A DNA stretch of 64,000 bases. It comes from Paralichthys olivaceus. Lineage: Eukaryota; Chordata; Actinopteri; Pleuronectiformes; Paralichthyidae. The DNA lies in assembly GCF_024713975.1 (NCBI RefSeq), contig NC_091102.1:8003001-8067000 (forward strand), given 5' to 3'. Position 1 is the stretch's first letter. The number at the start of each line of letters is the position of its first letter. The position numbers and the translations under genes were made by a program. The notes under the pieces were generated by a model, which was not told where the DNA came from, did no database searches, and saw only the letters and a program-made list of their open reading frames with translations. This document shows positions 1-19,239 of this stretch, piece after piece.

Positions 1-586
1 GACTTCACACACACTGCAGCTGTAGCTCTAGTTTCCTGTAACCCAAGAGGGTTGGACACAAAAATGAAATATATATTAAAAAAAAAGATAAAATAAAAAA
101 GTACAAGGTTTTATATACTGTTGAAGATATGGTTTGACACATCTGTGAGTGAAAGTGCAGACACTAAGCGGAGCCACTTTAAACTCTTCACACACTTGTT
201 AGCAGCTGTTACTCGCAGAGATAAAGAGTTTGACACAGACAGAGAGTGAAGGTGATTATACTTTAATAGGAGAGCACTCCACACATAAAGAAGAGCAGCA
301 GCGAGTGACGGGGAGTGAAAGTCAATAGTGTCATTTCTGCAACCTGGAGTAGGGAATAATTTTGACCTATAAAAGATACTTAACAGTCTGCGCCGCAGCC
401 CTGATTAGCCTGTCTAACAGCCCTTCTGATGTGATACCGCTTCCTCTGACACATTTTCAAACTGTGACTCTGGCGTGGAAATGTTTGCGTGTGAGCTGTG
501 AAGCTGTGAGACAACAGCAGGAGGCAAGTTGTGTTAATGTGGAGGGAAAAGAGAAGAAAATACAGGAGGACTGGGATCTGAGTTAC

Positions 587-4976
<4,390 letters not shown>

Positions 4977-5350
4977 TGATCCCTCAGTTAGACGCAAGCA
5001 GTCAGAAAAGCCAGCAGCGATGTTACATGAAGGGCGTCAGAAAGAACTACATCATGATACAAAGTGCTCCACGTTCTGTTCTGCTAAAGGTCGGGTTGTT
5101 CCTGGTCTTTGAGCATCGGCAGAGCCTGAATTTCCCAGCGCCGCACTTCCTTACAGAAATCTGACCAGAGATGACCACTTTCAGGAAGCCTAGAGGAGAC
5201 ACGAGACACAAGGAGAGGTCAGTGAATTACATCTGATGTTAATAATTTAGACGAAACTGTAAATGGGTCAGAAGCAGTGAATAATATGTGAATTAGGAGT
5301 TCCAAGAACACAGAGAGATATATGTTTCAGCAGTAAAGTTACAGTCAAAA

Positions 5351-5593
5351 CACTGTAAATAAAGATGGACGACATTACTGCTCCTCAGAAGTGAAGCCAA
5401 ACTGTCTCTATCACCCCCGGGTGGCTGGCTGCAGACTAAGTCAAACGTTACCTCCTCCGACTCGGTTGAGCACAGGTACCCTGCTCCACACACTGATCGG
5501 ACTCGGACAGATCTAGCTCCAAAATTGCATCAAAAGCACAAGCAACTGTATCTGAGGAGATGGAGGCACATCGTCCATCTTTTTATTACAGTC
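5351..5593. mobile_element. Foldback MITE with terminal inverted repeats
   Basis: The left end (ACTGTAAATAAAGATGGACG) and right end (TCGTCCATCTTTTTATTACA) are imperfect inverted repeats about 240 bases apart. The interior phrase 'ggtggctggctgcag' recurs in a second, partial copy at about 44500. There is no coding capacity. This matches a non-autonomous DNA element family that I recall as common in teleosts. Confidence 0.65.
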
Positions 5594-6929
5594 TATGAGT
5601 CAAAAAGGGCATCAAAAATCCCACAGTGTCTAGAGAACATTGGACATAATGAACAAACCATGATTTGTTTACATTCACTAAGTAGACCATTCACAATAAT
5701 CAGCGGGGGATGAAGTGGTTGTTGAAGGCTTTCAGCTCCCTCTGTTTCCCCTCACTTCCCTGTGCTTTGCATTCTGTCCGTGGATCACTGCAATTGGAGT
5801 AAAATGGAATTATGGCCAAAAATTCAATTCACAACCCCGAGAAGCAGGTCGACTGAGAAACTGAGCCAAGTGACGTGGTCTGTCTGCTTTTCTATTGATC
5901 TCCTCAAACACAAACAAACAGCAGCCCACATGCTTCAGGCGTCACTATGAGAGCAAAGGGACAGACATCTCTCTCTCTCTTTTCACAATCAGATTTGAAA
6001 TACATTCAAAATAAAAGGCAAACAAGCCATTTATGAGTAACTTTTATAGGGAAAGAAATCGGTTTAGAATATTGAAGGTCCAGGTTAATGTGATTGTCTT
6101 TACTTGGATGAATTACAGAAAGATAATGATTTGCTGACGTACAAGGGGAAGGACAAGTAATTGGTAGACATTTGACGGCTCCACAGCATCTTAACAACCT
6201 CCCAATTAGGCTCCAAGCCTGACATTCACATCCACATTCCTCAGCTTCCATTAGCAAAGCCCCGTCCGATAAACACAGCAAGACTCGTACTAATTATCGG
6301 CACACCTGCATGCCAATGCATACAGCTACATTACATTCATTTGGCAGATGCCTCTGTATGAAGAGACTTATTAAGTGTCTGCAGGGAATGCAAAGTCTGC
6401 CCATCAGTCACTTCATATCTCATCAGCCGTTGAGATCTGCTGTGAAATCGTGCAGATATTCATGGAGGATGAAGCCTTTAGACTTTGGTGATCATCTAAG
6501 GTTGATTTTTGTGGTTTTGGGTTAAATGTCTGAACAATTATTTGGTGGATTGTCATGAAATATGTCACCTAGGATTTATTGCAACACCCCTGGTGAACAC
6601 CAGCATCACCGCTGTGTGAGAATTGGGCCTCACAGAGCTGCTAGCGTGGCTGTAGACTCTTGTTTCCGCCCAACTATTAGCAGAGTGTTTGGATAAAAGT
6701 ATCTTGACATATGTCTTGACACTATGACATATGGACGGGAGGAGCTAGACATCGAAGCGACAACCCTTCGGATCATGGCTCTAAAAGCTGATGATGATGA
6801 ATGATCCAGGGTAAAGCAATGAAAATGTCACTCCCACCAGTGCTGTGGAAATGCCAAGTGGCTCCGATTTCACATGAGGCTTCTGCGAGTTATTGATAGA
6901 AATGATTGCCACACATGCTTTGAATACCA

Positions 6930-7160
6930 CACACCCTTAACCTTAACCAGGACCAATCCTTGCCTAACCTTAACCTAACCTGGTTAATAATGATTCACAT
7001 CTTCTCCTAACCTTAACCAGGACCTCCGAAATAATGCTTTGCTTCATTAGGAATGAGCTTTGGTCCCCATGAGGTCTACTGGTCCTGACGAGGTCGGTGT
7101 TCGTGATTGAAAAGGGGTCCCACAGAGGAACAAAAATGAGAACACACACACACACACCCA
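6930..7160 (+). repeat. CCTTAACC-rich dispersed repeat, decayed
   Basis: Runs of 'ccttaacctaacc' are followed by 'tttggtccccatgaggtcta', 'gaaaaggggtcccacag' and a CA-rich end. It is related in character to the GGTTAGG-rich block at 24.2-25.0 kb, read on the other strand. I recall this type as a dispersed teleost repeat associated with CA tracts. It has no coding content. Confidence 0.5.
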
Positions 7161-7739
7161 GAAAAAGAGACGACTCTCTTTCACTGCAGCAGCTGAACAA
7201 GTAAACTGCTGTGAATAATCTGATTTGCACAAAAATAAGCTTTCCATGCCGCCAATAAAGTCGATCGTGACGATCACAAACTAATATATACAGGGTTGTA
7301 TGAGGCACTGAGGAGAGGGACAAAAAAATTAAGTTGGGAAATAAAAGTTGAATGAAGTGGAGGGATCTGCATAAACCCACACCAGCCCCCTTCAGTCCTT
7401 CTTCATTACCGTCTCTTTCATCCTCGTCCTCTCTCCTCTCTGTCTCTTCCCTCCACTTTGCATGAATTAGCACTAATGAACCGGCAGACATCATCCGGGC
7501 TTCATTTGCAGCCAGAGGCACATCATGACATCGACGATTATGGCATTTTAAACTGAACTGCAGCTGCATTGTGGCCAATGAGGAGATTTCCCTTCAGTGA
7601 GATAGAGAATTTATTTATAGTTTGAAATTCTCTTTCTAGTGATTTTTCTTCCTAAAGAAGTTATGTTTTCACTCCTGTTTGTTTGATTGTCGGCAGGATT
7701 GCCCCAAAATAGCCATGATTCTGTGTGGATGCATTTACA

Positions 7740-7815
7740 TGTCTATCAGTTTCTGCAATTTGGTGCAGCTTGATTTAAGGGGACTGTTGGGCCTTGGCGT
7801 TTCATCTAGTTTTTC
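7740..7815 (+). repeat. Fragment of the GGTGCAGATCC dispersed-repeat family
   Basis: The stretch reads 'tgcaatttggtgcagc' then 'aaggggactgttgggccttg'. The same end phrase occurs at the right end of the longer copy at 13197-13480. Confidence 0.5.
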
Positions 7816-9489
7816 ATTCTTCACTCAACTATTGTTAACAAGCGCAAAAAATGTCTTCCAGGAGAGTGCGTTTGGAAATATCCACAGTTATTGCAGCTTT
7901 TCAATGATATATCTCCTCCCTCTGATCTACCCAGAGTCCAGGTATCAGGACTCAAAGAACTTGCTTCCTTACTTCAACATTAGGGATACACACCACTGCA
8001 CAGACCAATATAAGAAAAACTGAATATGCGGTCATCTCAACCTCAGTAACTGTAACAGCACATGAATTTCTTGGCTGCTGAGAAACTGTGCCACATGATC
8101 TTCCTGACGTACCAGGCACACATGGCTAACTTGGTCAACAACAACAGTGAAGCAAAGCTAACATTTATCTGAGCTTCTATCATATTCTAGTTGTGCTGTT
8201 AGAGCAGTTTGAATTGTGTGCTGCAGTAGGCGTGGTGTCCTGACGCAACCCTCCCTGAGCACACAAAGCGCACATTCCCGCTGCCAATCTCTCTGCCCTG
8301 AGCAAACAAGAGCGAGGAGACAGTAAAACATCTGAGCAAGAAATGCCCCTGCAAATCCAACACAGCTCAGAGGGAAGCACGGTGACTCACGGCCCTCTCA
8401 ACACAGTGTGAGAGGAAGGTTTGAATCCTCTCCACATTGTTCAAAGACATACTGGATCATTTGTCACAACCCAGAACATCTGACGACAGAGCCACACTGT
8501 GGTGGCTCCTTGGTGTTTTGTAAAAGTTGCATTTTACCACCAGTCTGTGTGGTGCTCACAGACAGCACAATCAAAATCTGAAAATTACAGATCACAGGTG
8601 AGCTGCCAGCATCTGGGCCACAGTTGGCATAAAAGCAAAGTAAATGTAGATGAGAAACAAACATGGGGGATAAACATAAAATACAGTCATTACTAAACAT
8701 TCAGTGGTCGCACAAATCAGCAGATGAGCTATGAAGTCGGAAACCAGGGCCACACGAAGCCTCCAACAGTGTCCGTCCTTCTCTACTTTAATATAAAAGT
8801 TTCATGCTGGATTTCTTCCAGAAGAACCATATACTGTGTGAGATGACTCATTTTATTTTATTACCCTTTGACATTACAAAAGGTCTATGTTTGTACTTTT
8901 TACACCGGGATATGTTCGGCTTTGGATGGGTGCACTCTGTGAATAGCTGCCCTGTCAGACTTATAGGATAATTCCATTCATAATTTACATTTTTATTATC
9001 TTTTTTTTTTTTATTGCCGTTGTCTGTGGAGCCAAAGCCTGATATAAGTTATTTCTCTCCAGTGTTGTCTGCAAACCATTAAAAACACATAAAATAGCCG
9101 CATATGCAGCTGAAAATAGTTCCTGAAAAATTAGCTATTCACTCGTGTTTGAGTAACATTTGATAAAAATGGCCTGAGGTTGATAAGGAAACTACACAAA
9201 CCACTACGAAAGGCAGAATCAGAGCTTCTTGATGTGGTGGAAATATCCACAATATTAATGTGTCTCTGTCAAATGTCAAAATATAAATTGTAACAAAACA
9301 ATGTAAAAAAAAAAAACATGTCCATCAATCTATACTCGATAATCAATAATGACACAGTGAAAGCATGTTTTAGAAAAATCTGTAGATATTAAACATTTAA
9401 CTATCATTATACTGAATTATCGTTTAGAAAGGTACACATGCATGTATTCTATAGGGACTTACACTTCACTGCATATCAGCATGTCAACA

Positions 9490-10560
9490 TGTCAGCCCAA
9501 GGAATTCCATGTAGACCTCAGCAATAAAATTGTTATGAGGCATTGATCAGGGAAAGGGCATGAAACCATTTCTAAAGCTTTGAGTGTTCCTCTGAGAACA
9601 GTAGCATCAATAGTAATTGTGAGACGGAGGACGTTTGCAACCAGGCGAGTGATGAGCTCTGTTCAGGGAGGTGACTGAGATCAGAACGGTCACTGATGGA
9701 GCTTCGAAATTGAGAAAACCTGCCAGAAGGACGCCCATGTTCCATCTCTGCACTCCTTCAATCAGGTCTTTATATATCAGACATGTCATATTAGATTATA
9801 AAACATGTTTGTCATTTTGTTATTTAAACCTGTACATTTCCTTCTGTCATGTCGAAATGTCTGCTGTGAAAAAGACCTGTGGTAGACCAGGGACACAGAT
9901 TCTATTTTGTGTTAAAGGCATATGATTTTAAAGTAGTCTCAGTGAAGAGAAAGATTCACTACTCAGGAGGCAGAAATGAACTCTTTGAGCAGAACTCACA
10001 GTGTTGTTCATCACCAGAAGAAAACCACCCCTACATTGAAGCATGGTGGTGGCAGCATCAGGTTATGGGGGTGCAGCTCAGGGACAAGGACACTGGTCAG
10101 AATTGAGAAATGAAAGAATGCAGCGAAATACAGAGGTCTTTGAAGAAAACCTGCTCCAGAGTGACACATGCTGAGGAGACTAGGTTCACCTTTCTATACG
10201 ACAACAACCCATGGCACCAAGGAAACACTTGAGTGACAAGTCTCTTACTGTCCTTGAGTGGCCCAGCCAGAGCCCAGACTTTGACCCACAGATCAAGATC
10301 TGAAGAGAGACCCGAACAACGTGTCACATCAATGTGAAGAAGCTTGAGAGGATTTGCTACAGAAGAAAATGGGATAAACTGCTCAAATCAATATGCAAAG
10401 CTTTTTGCCCAAGACGACTTACAGCTGTGATTTCTACCGCGGGGCTGTAACCAAGTAGGCCACTGAATTCTATGAGATGTCCATTTTAGATTTTTAATAA
10501 ATTTACTTTCACTTCGTCATCATGTGTTATTGTGTCTGCCTTTTGTTTCTCTGCTTCCAA
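9490..10560 (+). pseudogene. Decayed Tc1/mariner transposon with transposase remnant
   Basis: The nucleotide sequence follows the teleost Tc1-like transposase gene in order: 'tcagggaggtgactgagatc', 'ccagaaggacgcccat', 'gaagcatggtggtggcagca', 'gagtggcccagccagagccc' and 'gcttgagaggat'. It ends in a 'ttttaataaatt' tail and a 'tcatcatgtgttattgtgt' end. The GGG(S/I)-type and WPSQSPDL-type transposase motifs can be traced, but frameshifts and stops break the frame throughout. Terminal repeats were not clearly delimited. This is an inactive fossil inside sytl5 intron 1. Identification is by recall of the family consensus. Confidence 0.82.
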
Positions 10561-13196
10561 AGCGACACAGATAACAACTACTCAGAAAAAATGGACAAAC
10601 AATTAGCAAACAATTGGTGACACTTTTCAGCGGCTGTTTCAATACTGGACTTTATACCTTGATCAAATTGATATGTTTCTGTAAATCTGACAGATAACAC
10701 CTTGATGAAATTGTTTTACTTCAATATGATTGATTTGCTATTCGAAATTAATTATTACATTAAAATATCCTCCAATTCTGTAGTTTTTTCCCTGATATTC
10801 TGTTTTAAAGATCCCGCACTCATGCTCTGCTAATTTTTCTTGCTCCTCTTGTTCATCTTGATCGGCAGAATGTTGTTCGGTGTGCGGGGTATTTTCTTCC
10901 AGAAATGTGGGTCACTCCAGTCTTCTTCAAACGAAAAATGAATCAGCTTAGACTTCAGCTTTTAGCCCTGACGGTTCAGCGAAGAGCCCCACGGATCTTA
11001 AACCCAAGAGATCCCTTTTGCTTTAAAGATCGTAAATAAATCATAAAGTAGCTCCTTTTGCCTCGTATCAGCAGATTCTTCATCCCCCAGGGAGGACGAG
11101 GTTTTTCCAGATAATTTCCCCTGGCGTTACATTGTTTTGCATGTTCACTACCACACAATGCTTGGAGGGAGGGCAATGGAGAGCACTGAGTCCATATCAT
11201 TAATAAATTACACAAATTGCCAGTTGCATGTAACAGGCATGAGTAAAGGTGGTTTTCTTCCAGATGATAGTTGGCGGAACCTGCAGCCTTTAATGGACTG
11301 TGGCTTTACCCCCTCGTTTTAATGTTTTATCCCCAAATCCTGCAGTAATAATACACAGGATGCCGTACATTCTCCTGTTGAATCATTGATGCGACACAGA
11401 CGGCAGCAGACAGTGATGATGACTGGCAGAGAGCGTCTCTGGTGACCATTAAACAGCTGGTCGCAACATGGGGGTCTTATATGGTGCAGACACACACATA
11501 CATTGAAAAGCATGCTCTAAGTGTAGGAAGCATCAATTATTCATTACTAAAGGTCGATAATGACACTTCACAGCTGCTTACACCAGTGCTATGGCACACA
11601 CCATAAATACAAATGTACTGTACCTCTGGCTATAACAACTGCCTGTTTTCTGGATGTCGTCAACAACCGAATGTTTGGGGGGGGGTTTGGTTTCTCTGGA
11701 TGTTGATGTGAGGAATAATTACAGATCACAAACTAGTAATTATGGCAACTCCCATTTAGTATGAATGCGGCATATGCATGGATGGTGGGTGGGGATTAAA
11801 GACGTAGAGGAGGAGGTCTTGGTGCTTAATGACGCTGAAGTGGTTGATGAGGTAAATAAATATCAGCCAGGGTCTGCTGCTCGAGGTTATTAAATGATAA
11901 GGGTTTTCTGTATTTTGTCTTGTTGTCAACAAATAACATGAATGGGACAAAACCAACAGTAAAATTCATCTGACTAGTAAATATTGTGTGTAGCCAAAGC
12001 CTGATACTGTATTTTTGTCCTATTTGGCAAATGAGCTCTGCAAATATCCAAAGACAATACAAATATTTGAGTGTTTGTGTAGTTGGATGACACTTCACTG
12101 TGAACATGGGCGCTGTGTTATTTATTCAATCTCACTCAATCCCACATAATTTATATCATCCTGCTGCTAAAATAACAAATGTGCATTAAGGGATACAAAG
12201 GGATACTGTGCTACTTAATCATTTTGGAATCATGTCACAGTTTTACAGTTAAAATTAGATATGTCTTAATGAAATAATTGTTGGTTCTGGAGTATTTCTT
12301 TGAGTATTTTCAACCCTTAAAAAAATCTTTCTATCATCAGTCCCACATGATGTAAAGACAGTGTCTGACTTTATGATGTTCAGCCACTCCTAGTTTTATA
12401 AACCTCTCCTTGTAGGCCAGTCACTCTTTTCCCTCATAACTGTTTTAGTGGTGAACAAAGAGAGAACCTGTGTCAGTTGGATGTTTCATTTTTATGAATC
12501 CTTTTTATTTGGTAAACCTACAGTAATTGATTGATGAATCTTTTATGGCAAACATGTTTTCAAGCAGTTGCACATCCAGTAAAAAAGGATTTATTTGTAG
12601 ACGTTCAGTAAAACCAAAACAAGGAGCTGAAAGACGATAGAACACTTTATAGAGCTAAGAGGTAATGCACAATCAGCGCTAATTTTTCATCATTATAATT
12701 CACACTTCACATTAAACACAGCCATTTAATTCTCCTTTGAATAACCCCCCCCCCCATTTTTGTGCAGCAGTTTAAAAAGTATGACAACATGACGATACCT
12801 TAATGTATTTTGTTCATTGGAATTTTGTGGTGTTTTTATTTTTTTTGCACTCAATGTGCCATCAGTCACAAACAACCTGAAAACAAAGGGAGTGACTGTT
12901 GTGTGTGCTAACCTGCTACAAAACCCGTGATGGCTACAGCAGTGAGGTAGGGATCCTGACATGTTTTACAGACGGTACCAGGAGACTGAGGGTGAGTCTG
13001 GTACAAACCAAAAGTAGTGCTGCCAAGGCCAAAGCATCCCACAGGTGAGGTCGTGAACTTTAAAATCTATAATTGTTTTGTGTTGCATTTAAATTATATC
13101 CTGTGTTTTAGTTATCCCCTAAGGAACAGAAAAAAAGCCAGGTTTACAGAAGCATTAATGGAAGTAAGCGGAAGTATTGACCTGACTTATGTTTTC

Positions 13197-13480
13197 TGTC
13201 TGTTGGTTGGATGGTTTATCAGCAGGATTAGCTACAGAATGGATTTCCACAAGATTTGGTGGAGGATGGGATGAAGGAAGAAGCCATTCACTTTTGTCAT
13301 GGACCCAGACAAAGGGGTGGTTCTGGGAATTTTAATCAGTTTCTGTAAAGGGCTGAGAAGTGTTTGTTCACCTGGTGCAGATCCAAACTAAAAATCTGGA
13401 ACTAGCGAATTAGATGTGGTTTTATAAGAGGAGTGTTGGGCCTTGTGCCATTCTAGTTTAATCCTTTGAATAAAGTTTTC
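13197..13480 (+). repeat. Longest copy of the GGTGCAGATCC dispersed-repeat family
   Basis: Recognisable blocks in order are 'atcagcaggattagctac', 'ggatttccacaagatttggt', 'cacctggtgcagatcc', 'aaaaatctggaactag' and 'ggagtgttgggccttgt'. Related blocks occur in the window at 7740, 32060 (reverse), 47465 and 57826. No protein is encoded; the copies seem to be parts of a non-coding element or of a retroelement tail. Confidence 0.65.
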
Positions 13481-14301
13481 CCTCCCATGTAAAATCACCG
13501 TCCCAGATGAATTACATCACAGATCACTTGAACACTTTACATGTGCAACTCAAACCAGACAATCTAATATTAATTAATAAAAGCAACATGTTCCTCGCCT
13601 CATGTGAAAGAAAGAATCACACAAGGCAGCACAACAAACTGGACTATAAATCCAGACAGGTGATAAATGTCCTAATTCATTCATTCAAGGAGAAAGTCCA
13701 GAGGGAACTACCACGACTGTGACAGATGTAGTGATGATGAAAGAGCAGCAACACTCCGCAGATATAAAACTCACTTGCGTCTTAGTCGGGCCGCTGCACA
13801 TAAAACTCAAGGAGTATTAAATGTACAATTGTGAGTGTACAACAGTGTGTCAACAACACACTGAAAGTGCAAAAATAAAGCAGAAAGCAAACACAGTATC
13901 TGAGCGCTCTGACAAATATCCCACATGCTTGTTGTTGTATCTCAAAAACAGCTTCCAGCTTATCTCAACCTAGAGGAAATGAAGCTGATAACATTTATCC
14001 TGTTATCTCAGCTGTGCATCTCCCCGCATGTAATCCACTTCCAAAGGTCGGATGTGGTCCTGGGTTCTCAGCAAAGGTGAAATCAATAGGCAGCCACCGT
14101 CTCCTTGGAAAGCTCAAGATGAGATGCGACGTGCTGGAGGATGCTGGAGAAGTTTTGGGGAGGAGACAGCAGATTGGTTTGAGCGAGGTAGCGAAAGGCA
14201 ACAACTCATTCAATGATACATGACATGTTTGTCCAAGTGGAAAGTATCTCTGCCTGTGTGTACTTTGTGTTTAAGTGGCAATCTCTCTGTCTTTCTCTTG
14301 A

Positions 14302-14444
<143 letters not shown>

Positions 14445-17400
14445 CAGGTCAGATCTGCACGGCTGCAGTGCACTAATGACCCCCCTCCCTTGCCTGGAGA
14501 CCTGTCAGACACACTGTCCATGCCACTTCCAATCAAGCGAGGATCTGTCTGCAAACATTCTCGTCACTGCTCCTCATCCTCAGGACTCTTCGCAAGTCAA
14601 TAACTCTGCTGAGACACAGCCCGTCATGGTTTGTCAATCAGAATCCAATTTGAAACCTTAATTAGCCGCTTGGCTCAAAGGTAATGAAGCGACATTAGAC
14701 ACCGATATGAATAACTCACCTCCGTCAAGCCTGACACCTCGGATAATGGCAACTAGCATTCTGTCCTCGCCAGATTTGGCCTTTTGCTTCTAATCATGGG
14801 TCCACAGGGAGGGTGGTGATGTCAGATTGCAAAAGAAAGATAGCTTCCACCAGAACAGCAGCCAATGCTTTTGATCTAATCTCTAAACTGGCTGCCAACT
14901 AATCATCATGCTCGCACCGGAGATGAGTGTAACCTCAGGGGAGAAGGAAGACGTGGTTAAGACTGGTCTGGAATAAAACAGTTCATATCTCCGAAAGGAA
15001 GAAGCATTTTTCAGTGTTCTGAATGAAGAGAGACACGAGACAGAAGTACTAATGTTTGAGTCAGTTGCTGCGGACATCTGGAACTTTTCCAGGCAAATCC
15101 CTGGTACAATGTCCGTAAAAGTCACAGCGAGCGAGTGGGCATGTTTCTAACTCGCGACGGATGCAAAACTGCAGGAATACAAATATCTCAGGATGAGAAG
15201 GAGGAGTCATACATGTAGAAAATACAGATGAAGATGTCAACTGGCAAAGACAACGAGATTGGAGAGCTTTTGGTCTCCTTCATGCTCGGCTTAGGTTCCT
15301 GAAATGTTCCTGTTGTTGTGAACTCATCTGACCCGGACAATCTCCTGCTGCGTTTTTCATCAGGTAAAAGGCAAAAACTGGAAAATAGAGTCTGGACATT
15401 CTCTGGTTTTTGCCAGAGTTCACATCTGAAAGCAGCTCGAGTCAGAGCTCCTCTCCACATGTTTCTACTAGAATAGATTAAACATACTGTAGTTTTCAAA
15501 TCTTGTTTTTCAATCTTTACACAAATATTTCCACTGCTATTCCACAACTTTCCCTTCTAGCAGAACCAGCAGATCATGGATGAATTAAACAGAGTGAGAA
15601 CTGTGGGGCAGCCAGTTCACAGAATTAAGAAGAAGTATATTTTCACGGCAGGACTTAAATATGTTTGGCAGTGATGGTAGATTCATTTAAGTGAATAATA
15701 TTTCCTCCACTAGTCTCTGGGTTGTTTTCCAGATGCATCTGCGTTTGACCATCACCATCGTGATCCTGCCCAACCACCACTAACATTTAAAGCACTGCCC
15801 TTGCAGCCATGGCGCACATGTCACTGCCACCATAACATTACAGCTCTCCCAGGAGCTGCTGTCAGTAATGACCTATCAGGCCCGGACGCCTCCAGTTTCC
15901 TGCGGGGCTCGATGGAGCAGAAAACAGGAAAAACACACCAACAGAGATAGTGACTCTAAAAACCTTATCCGCAGCCTCCCTGTCAGCTGTTCTCTCTTAT
16001 TCTCGCAGCACTCCTCCCTCTGCTTTCTGCTCGTTTCACCTTCACTGGACTCACTCTCCCATATAATTCTTATCTGAACGGTGCTTATTGTCCTCAAAGT
16101 GATGCGTTGTTTGTGTCATTTCACCCACTAATTAAGAGGAAATGGCAGCATGGTCTCCGACTGCTGCAAACAGACCAGCAGAGAAAGCACGGAGCTGCAG
16201 ACTGAGCATGGATGACTGGTTTAGTTGGTTGTGTTGTGCAGCTGGGTGTGACTCATGGAATAAAAGCAGAGGGGATCAGGACTTTAAGGGGAAAAGGAAT
16301 AAGACAAATAGAACAAGCACTCAGCCATGACTTCATTGCGGGTTAAATGTTCTGACCTTGAAATATTTGATTTTCAGTCACGGCACATCTTAGAATGATG
16401 CTCAAGCAAAGTTCAAGACTTCCCTCCTCCTCATTCAGACGATAACGTACAAAGCAATAATTGTGTGATCACAGTTGCATGAAGCTGATTTTTCCTGAAT
16501 ACTTCCACTTTCATCAGAATTACTTCTGTGAGGGAAATTACACAAGGCTCAGGTTTATTAATTTCAACAATTTCATACATAGAAACAAAATGTCCCACAA
16601 TGTTGACACAATGCTGCACTACAAAACGTACTCATGTTAAAAAATAACCTAATATGATGAAATTGAAATACTAAGATAAAAAAAAAGGCTTGAGATCATT
16701 TCCTGACCTTGGAAGGCTGAAGCCGGTGAAGCATGATGAGAAAGTCCTGGTGCAGTGCAGAGAATAAGAAGACTAATCAGATCTCAGTCCGACTGAACAT
16801 CAAACTAATGAAGCTGACATTCAACTTAAATGCAAGTTTGGGGTTTAAATAAGAGTCTACAGCCGAGTTAGCAGCTCCGACTTCAGCACAGCAGTGATTC
16901 TCGCTGAAAAATGACAACATGCTAACATGCTGATGTTTAGCAGGGACACATTTACCACATTTGATGATCCTAGTAATTAACACAATGTCGACAGAGAGGG
17001 AAGATTTACATGATTCCACGGTGATTAGCGCTGAATCTTACCAGTTCACACAGCAGCTTATTAACCGCTTTTCTTCTACTCCAGCTTGTTCAAGTGACGT
17101 TTGATGCAGAGAACGGCTGCTCTCAAATACAATGGATGTGTGTTAAATATGAGTTATTTGTTCAGTTGTTGTTTAGTGCTAATTCTTAACCAGTGGAGTA
17201 GCCTATTAGCCACTTTTGTTGTGTTGCAGCTTGTAACCAAGTGAAACCGGATAGGATCAGATTACAGGAACTCTAAAATGCTGTGGATGTATTACAGAAG
17301 TGTTAGAACAGTTAGTTGTCGACACTGACATTAATAATCTTTCCGCTCGGCTGCTTGTAAATATGGTTTAAAAATCATGACGTGGCCATCGCATTGCAAT

Positions 17401-19239
17401 GGAAACATTTACTAATAAGCATTCAACAAAAAGTACAACTGGATAGAAAACTATAGAAATTCACGCACCCCAACCCCACAGCCGGGCCCCTGTAGTTTGC
17501 TGATCCGGCCCTGCCTGTGGCATCAGGAGATTTTATCTGGACAAAAGAGAAGCGATCCCAACACATCCCCTCTCTCTGCAGCCAGGCCACTAGCATCATT
17601 CAAGAGCATCGAGAGCCTCTTTACTGTATGTAAGTGTGTCATGTTTAAATTAAGTGGAGGGCAGGAAAACAAAGAGCCTGACATACAATGTGCTGCATAT
17701 TATTCATTCATTGTGTCTGCAGCCGTATCAGTGATAACATCACAACCTCTTTGCATGAACCGGATGATGCCAGTGAGGGAAAATCACAGTAATTATCTTT
17801 TTGAAATGAGACACATACAACTCAATGATTATCCACCTCTTTGTCTGTTTCTAGCAAAAAATCCACACGACTCCATTGCCTATTACATTAAATAATTCAA
17901 GCTGGGTTAATACAATGATAACAATTATTGTCGCAATATAATATCCCTCACTAGATTGAACAAATGTGGGATAAATGTTCAACAGAAATAATTTCCATGT
18001 AATGATTGCCTATGATTACTTTCTATTAAGATATTTAACGTGAAAAACTAAAGTTATTTACATGATTTGGACTCATGCACGTTTGGATTTTATCAGTTTA
18101 CTTATTCTGAATGTTCTGCCACAGATGAAATGCTGTGAGCAAGTGTTTATCATGACAATAAAAAATACAATTAAAGATCTGGTGTATTAAAAAAAAGCAA
18201 AAATCAACCTTTAACCCCCCCCCCCCCCCCCTTCTCCTTCCCCATCTGCACTCTCTGGAAATCAGTGTGTTTGTTTCTTGATTATTTAAATAAAGCTGCA
18301 GTGAAAACGGTCCAGATTTTAAGCCACAATCTGCCGTCGACGCTCCAGATCTGGCAATGGTCAGGCTCACGATGCAAACTGTGAGACAGCTCGAGTGCCG
18401 GCAGTTTAGTTGTAACACAAACACACACGCACAACCACACGCTCATTGGGAATTATCTAAAATCTCTGGCCTTAGGGAAACAAAATTTACCATTTCTTTT
18501 TCTCTTCCGTTTTTTGCACACCTGCTGCAAAAAAAGTCAAACTGATATTTAAGAAACTCTCCACGAAATGATCAAAAGATAAATCCAGGATATTTTCCAC
18601 TTTCTCTTTTCAGCCTCATGTGTTCAATACTTCTCTTGACGAGCACTTAAAGAACCAGAGATAAGAGGTTTTCAGATTGAGGTTGGATCTTATTAACCCA
18701 CTTTCAGTTGTGGCCTCTTATGCCGCTGTGGCTTCTTCTTCACAGAGACGCAGAGCTCCCTCTCTTTTCACCATGTCTGAATATTTCATAGTTCTCCCTT
18801 CCCGTTTAACCGCCGCTCGCCTGCCACGTTTCACTGCGCATCATCTTCTCAAAACGCAGCTAATAAGGTGTGCGTGTGTTCAATGCAGAGTTAGCATTAT
18901 GCGTAACGTGGAAAGCATGCGTAATTTGATGCCGAGTGGGTGCAAATGGATTGTGATTTTAATTTTCAATTTTATTAGCCCTTATTTTTGTTTTAACATA
19001 TTAGTGCAGCTGAAACATTAAGGAGACAGATGGACAATGAAATGCAGTGTTTGCAGGGCAGATGGGTGTCTGAGCTGACTGAGACTGGAGGAGTGATCGA
19101 TGAATTAACATCTTTCAGCAAAGAGAAACAGTTTTAGACAGGTGGGCCTTAAGTCCTCCAGCTCTAAAAGCTCTGACTGCATTTATCTACAGTATCAAGT
19201 CAAAAAGTATCACTACCCAGACTCCTTTCCAGACTCATA

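Noticed and set aside
9671-10106. Small plus-strand frames in the Tc1 fossil as genes
   Set aside because: They are broken pieces of a decayed transposase reading frame, not functional coding sequences.
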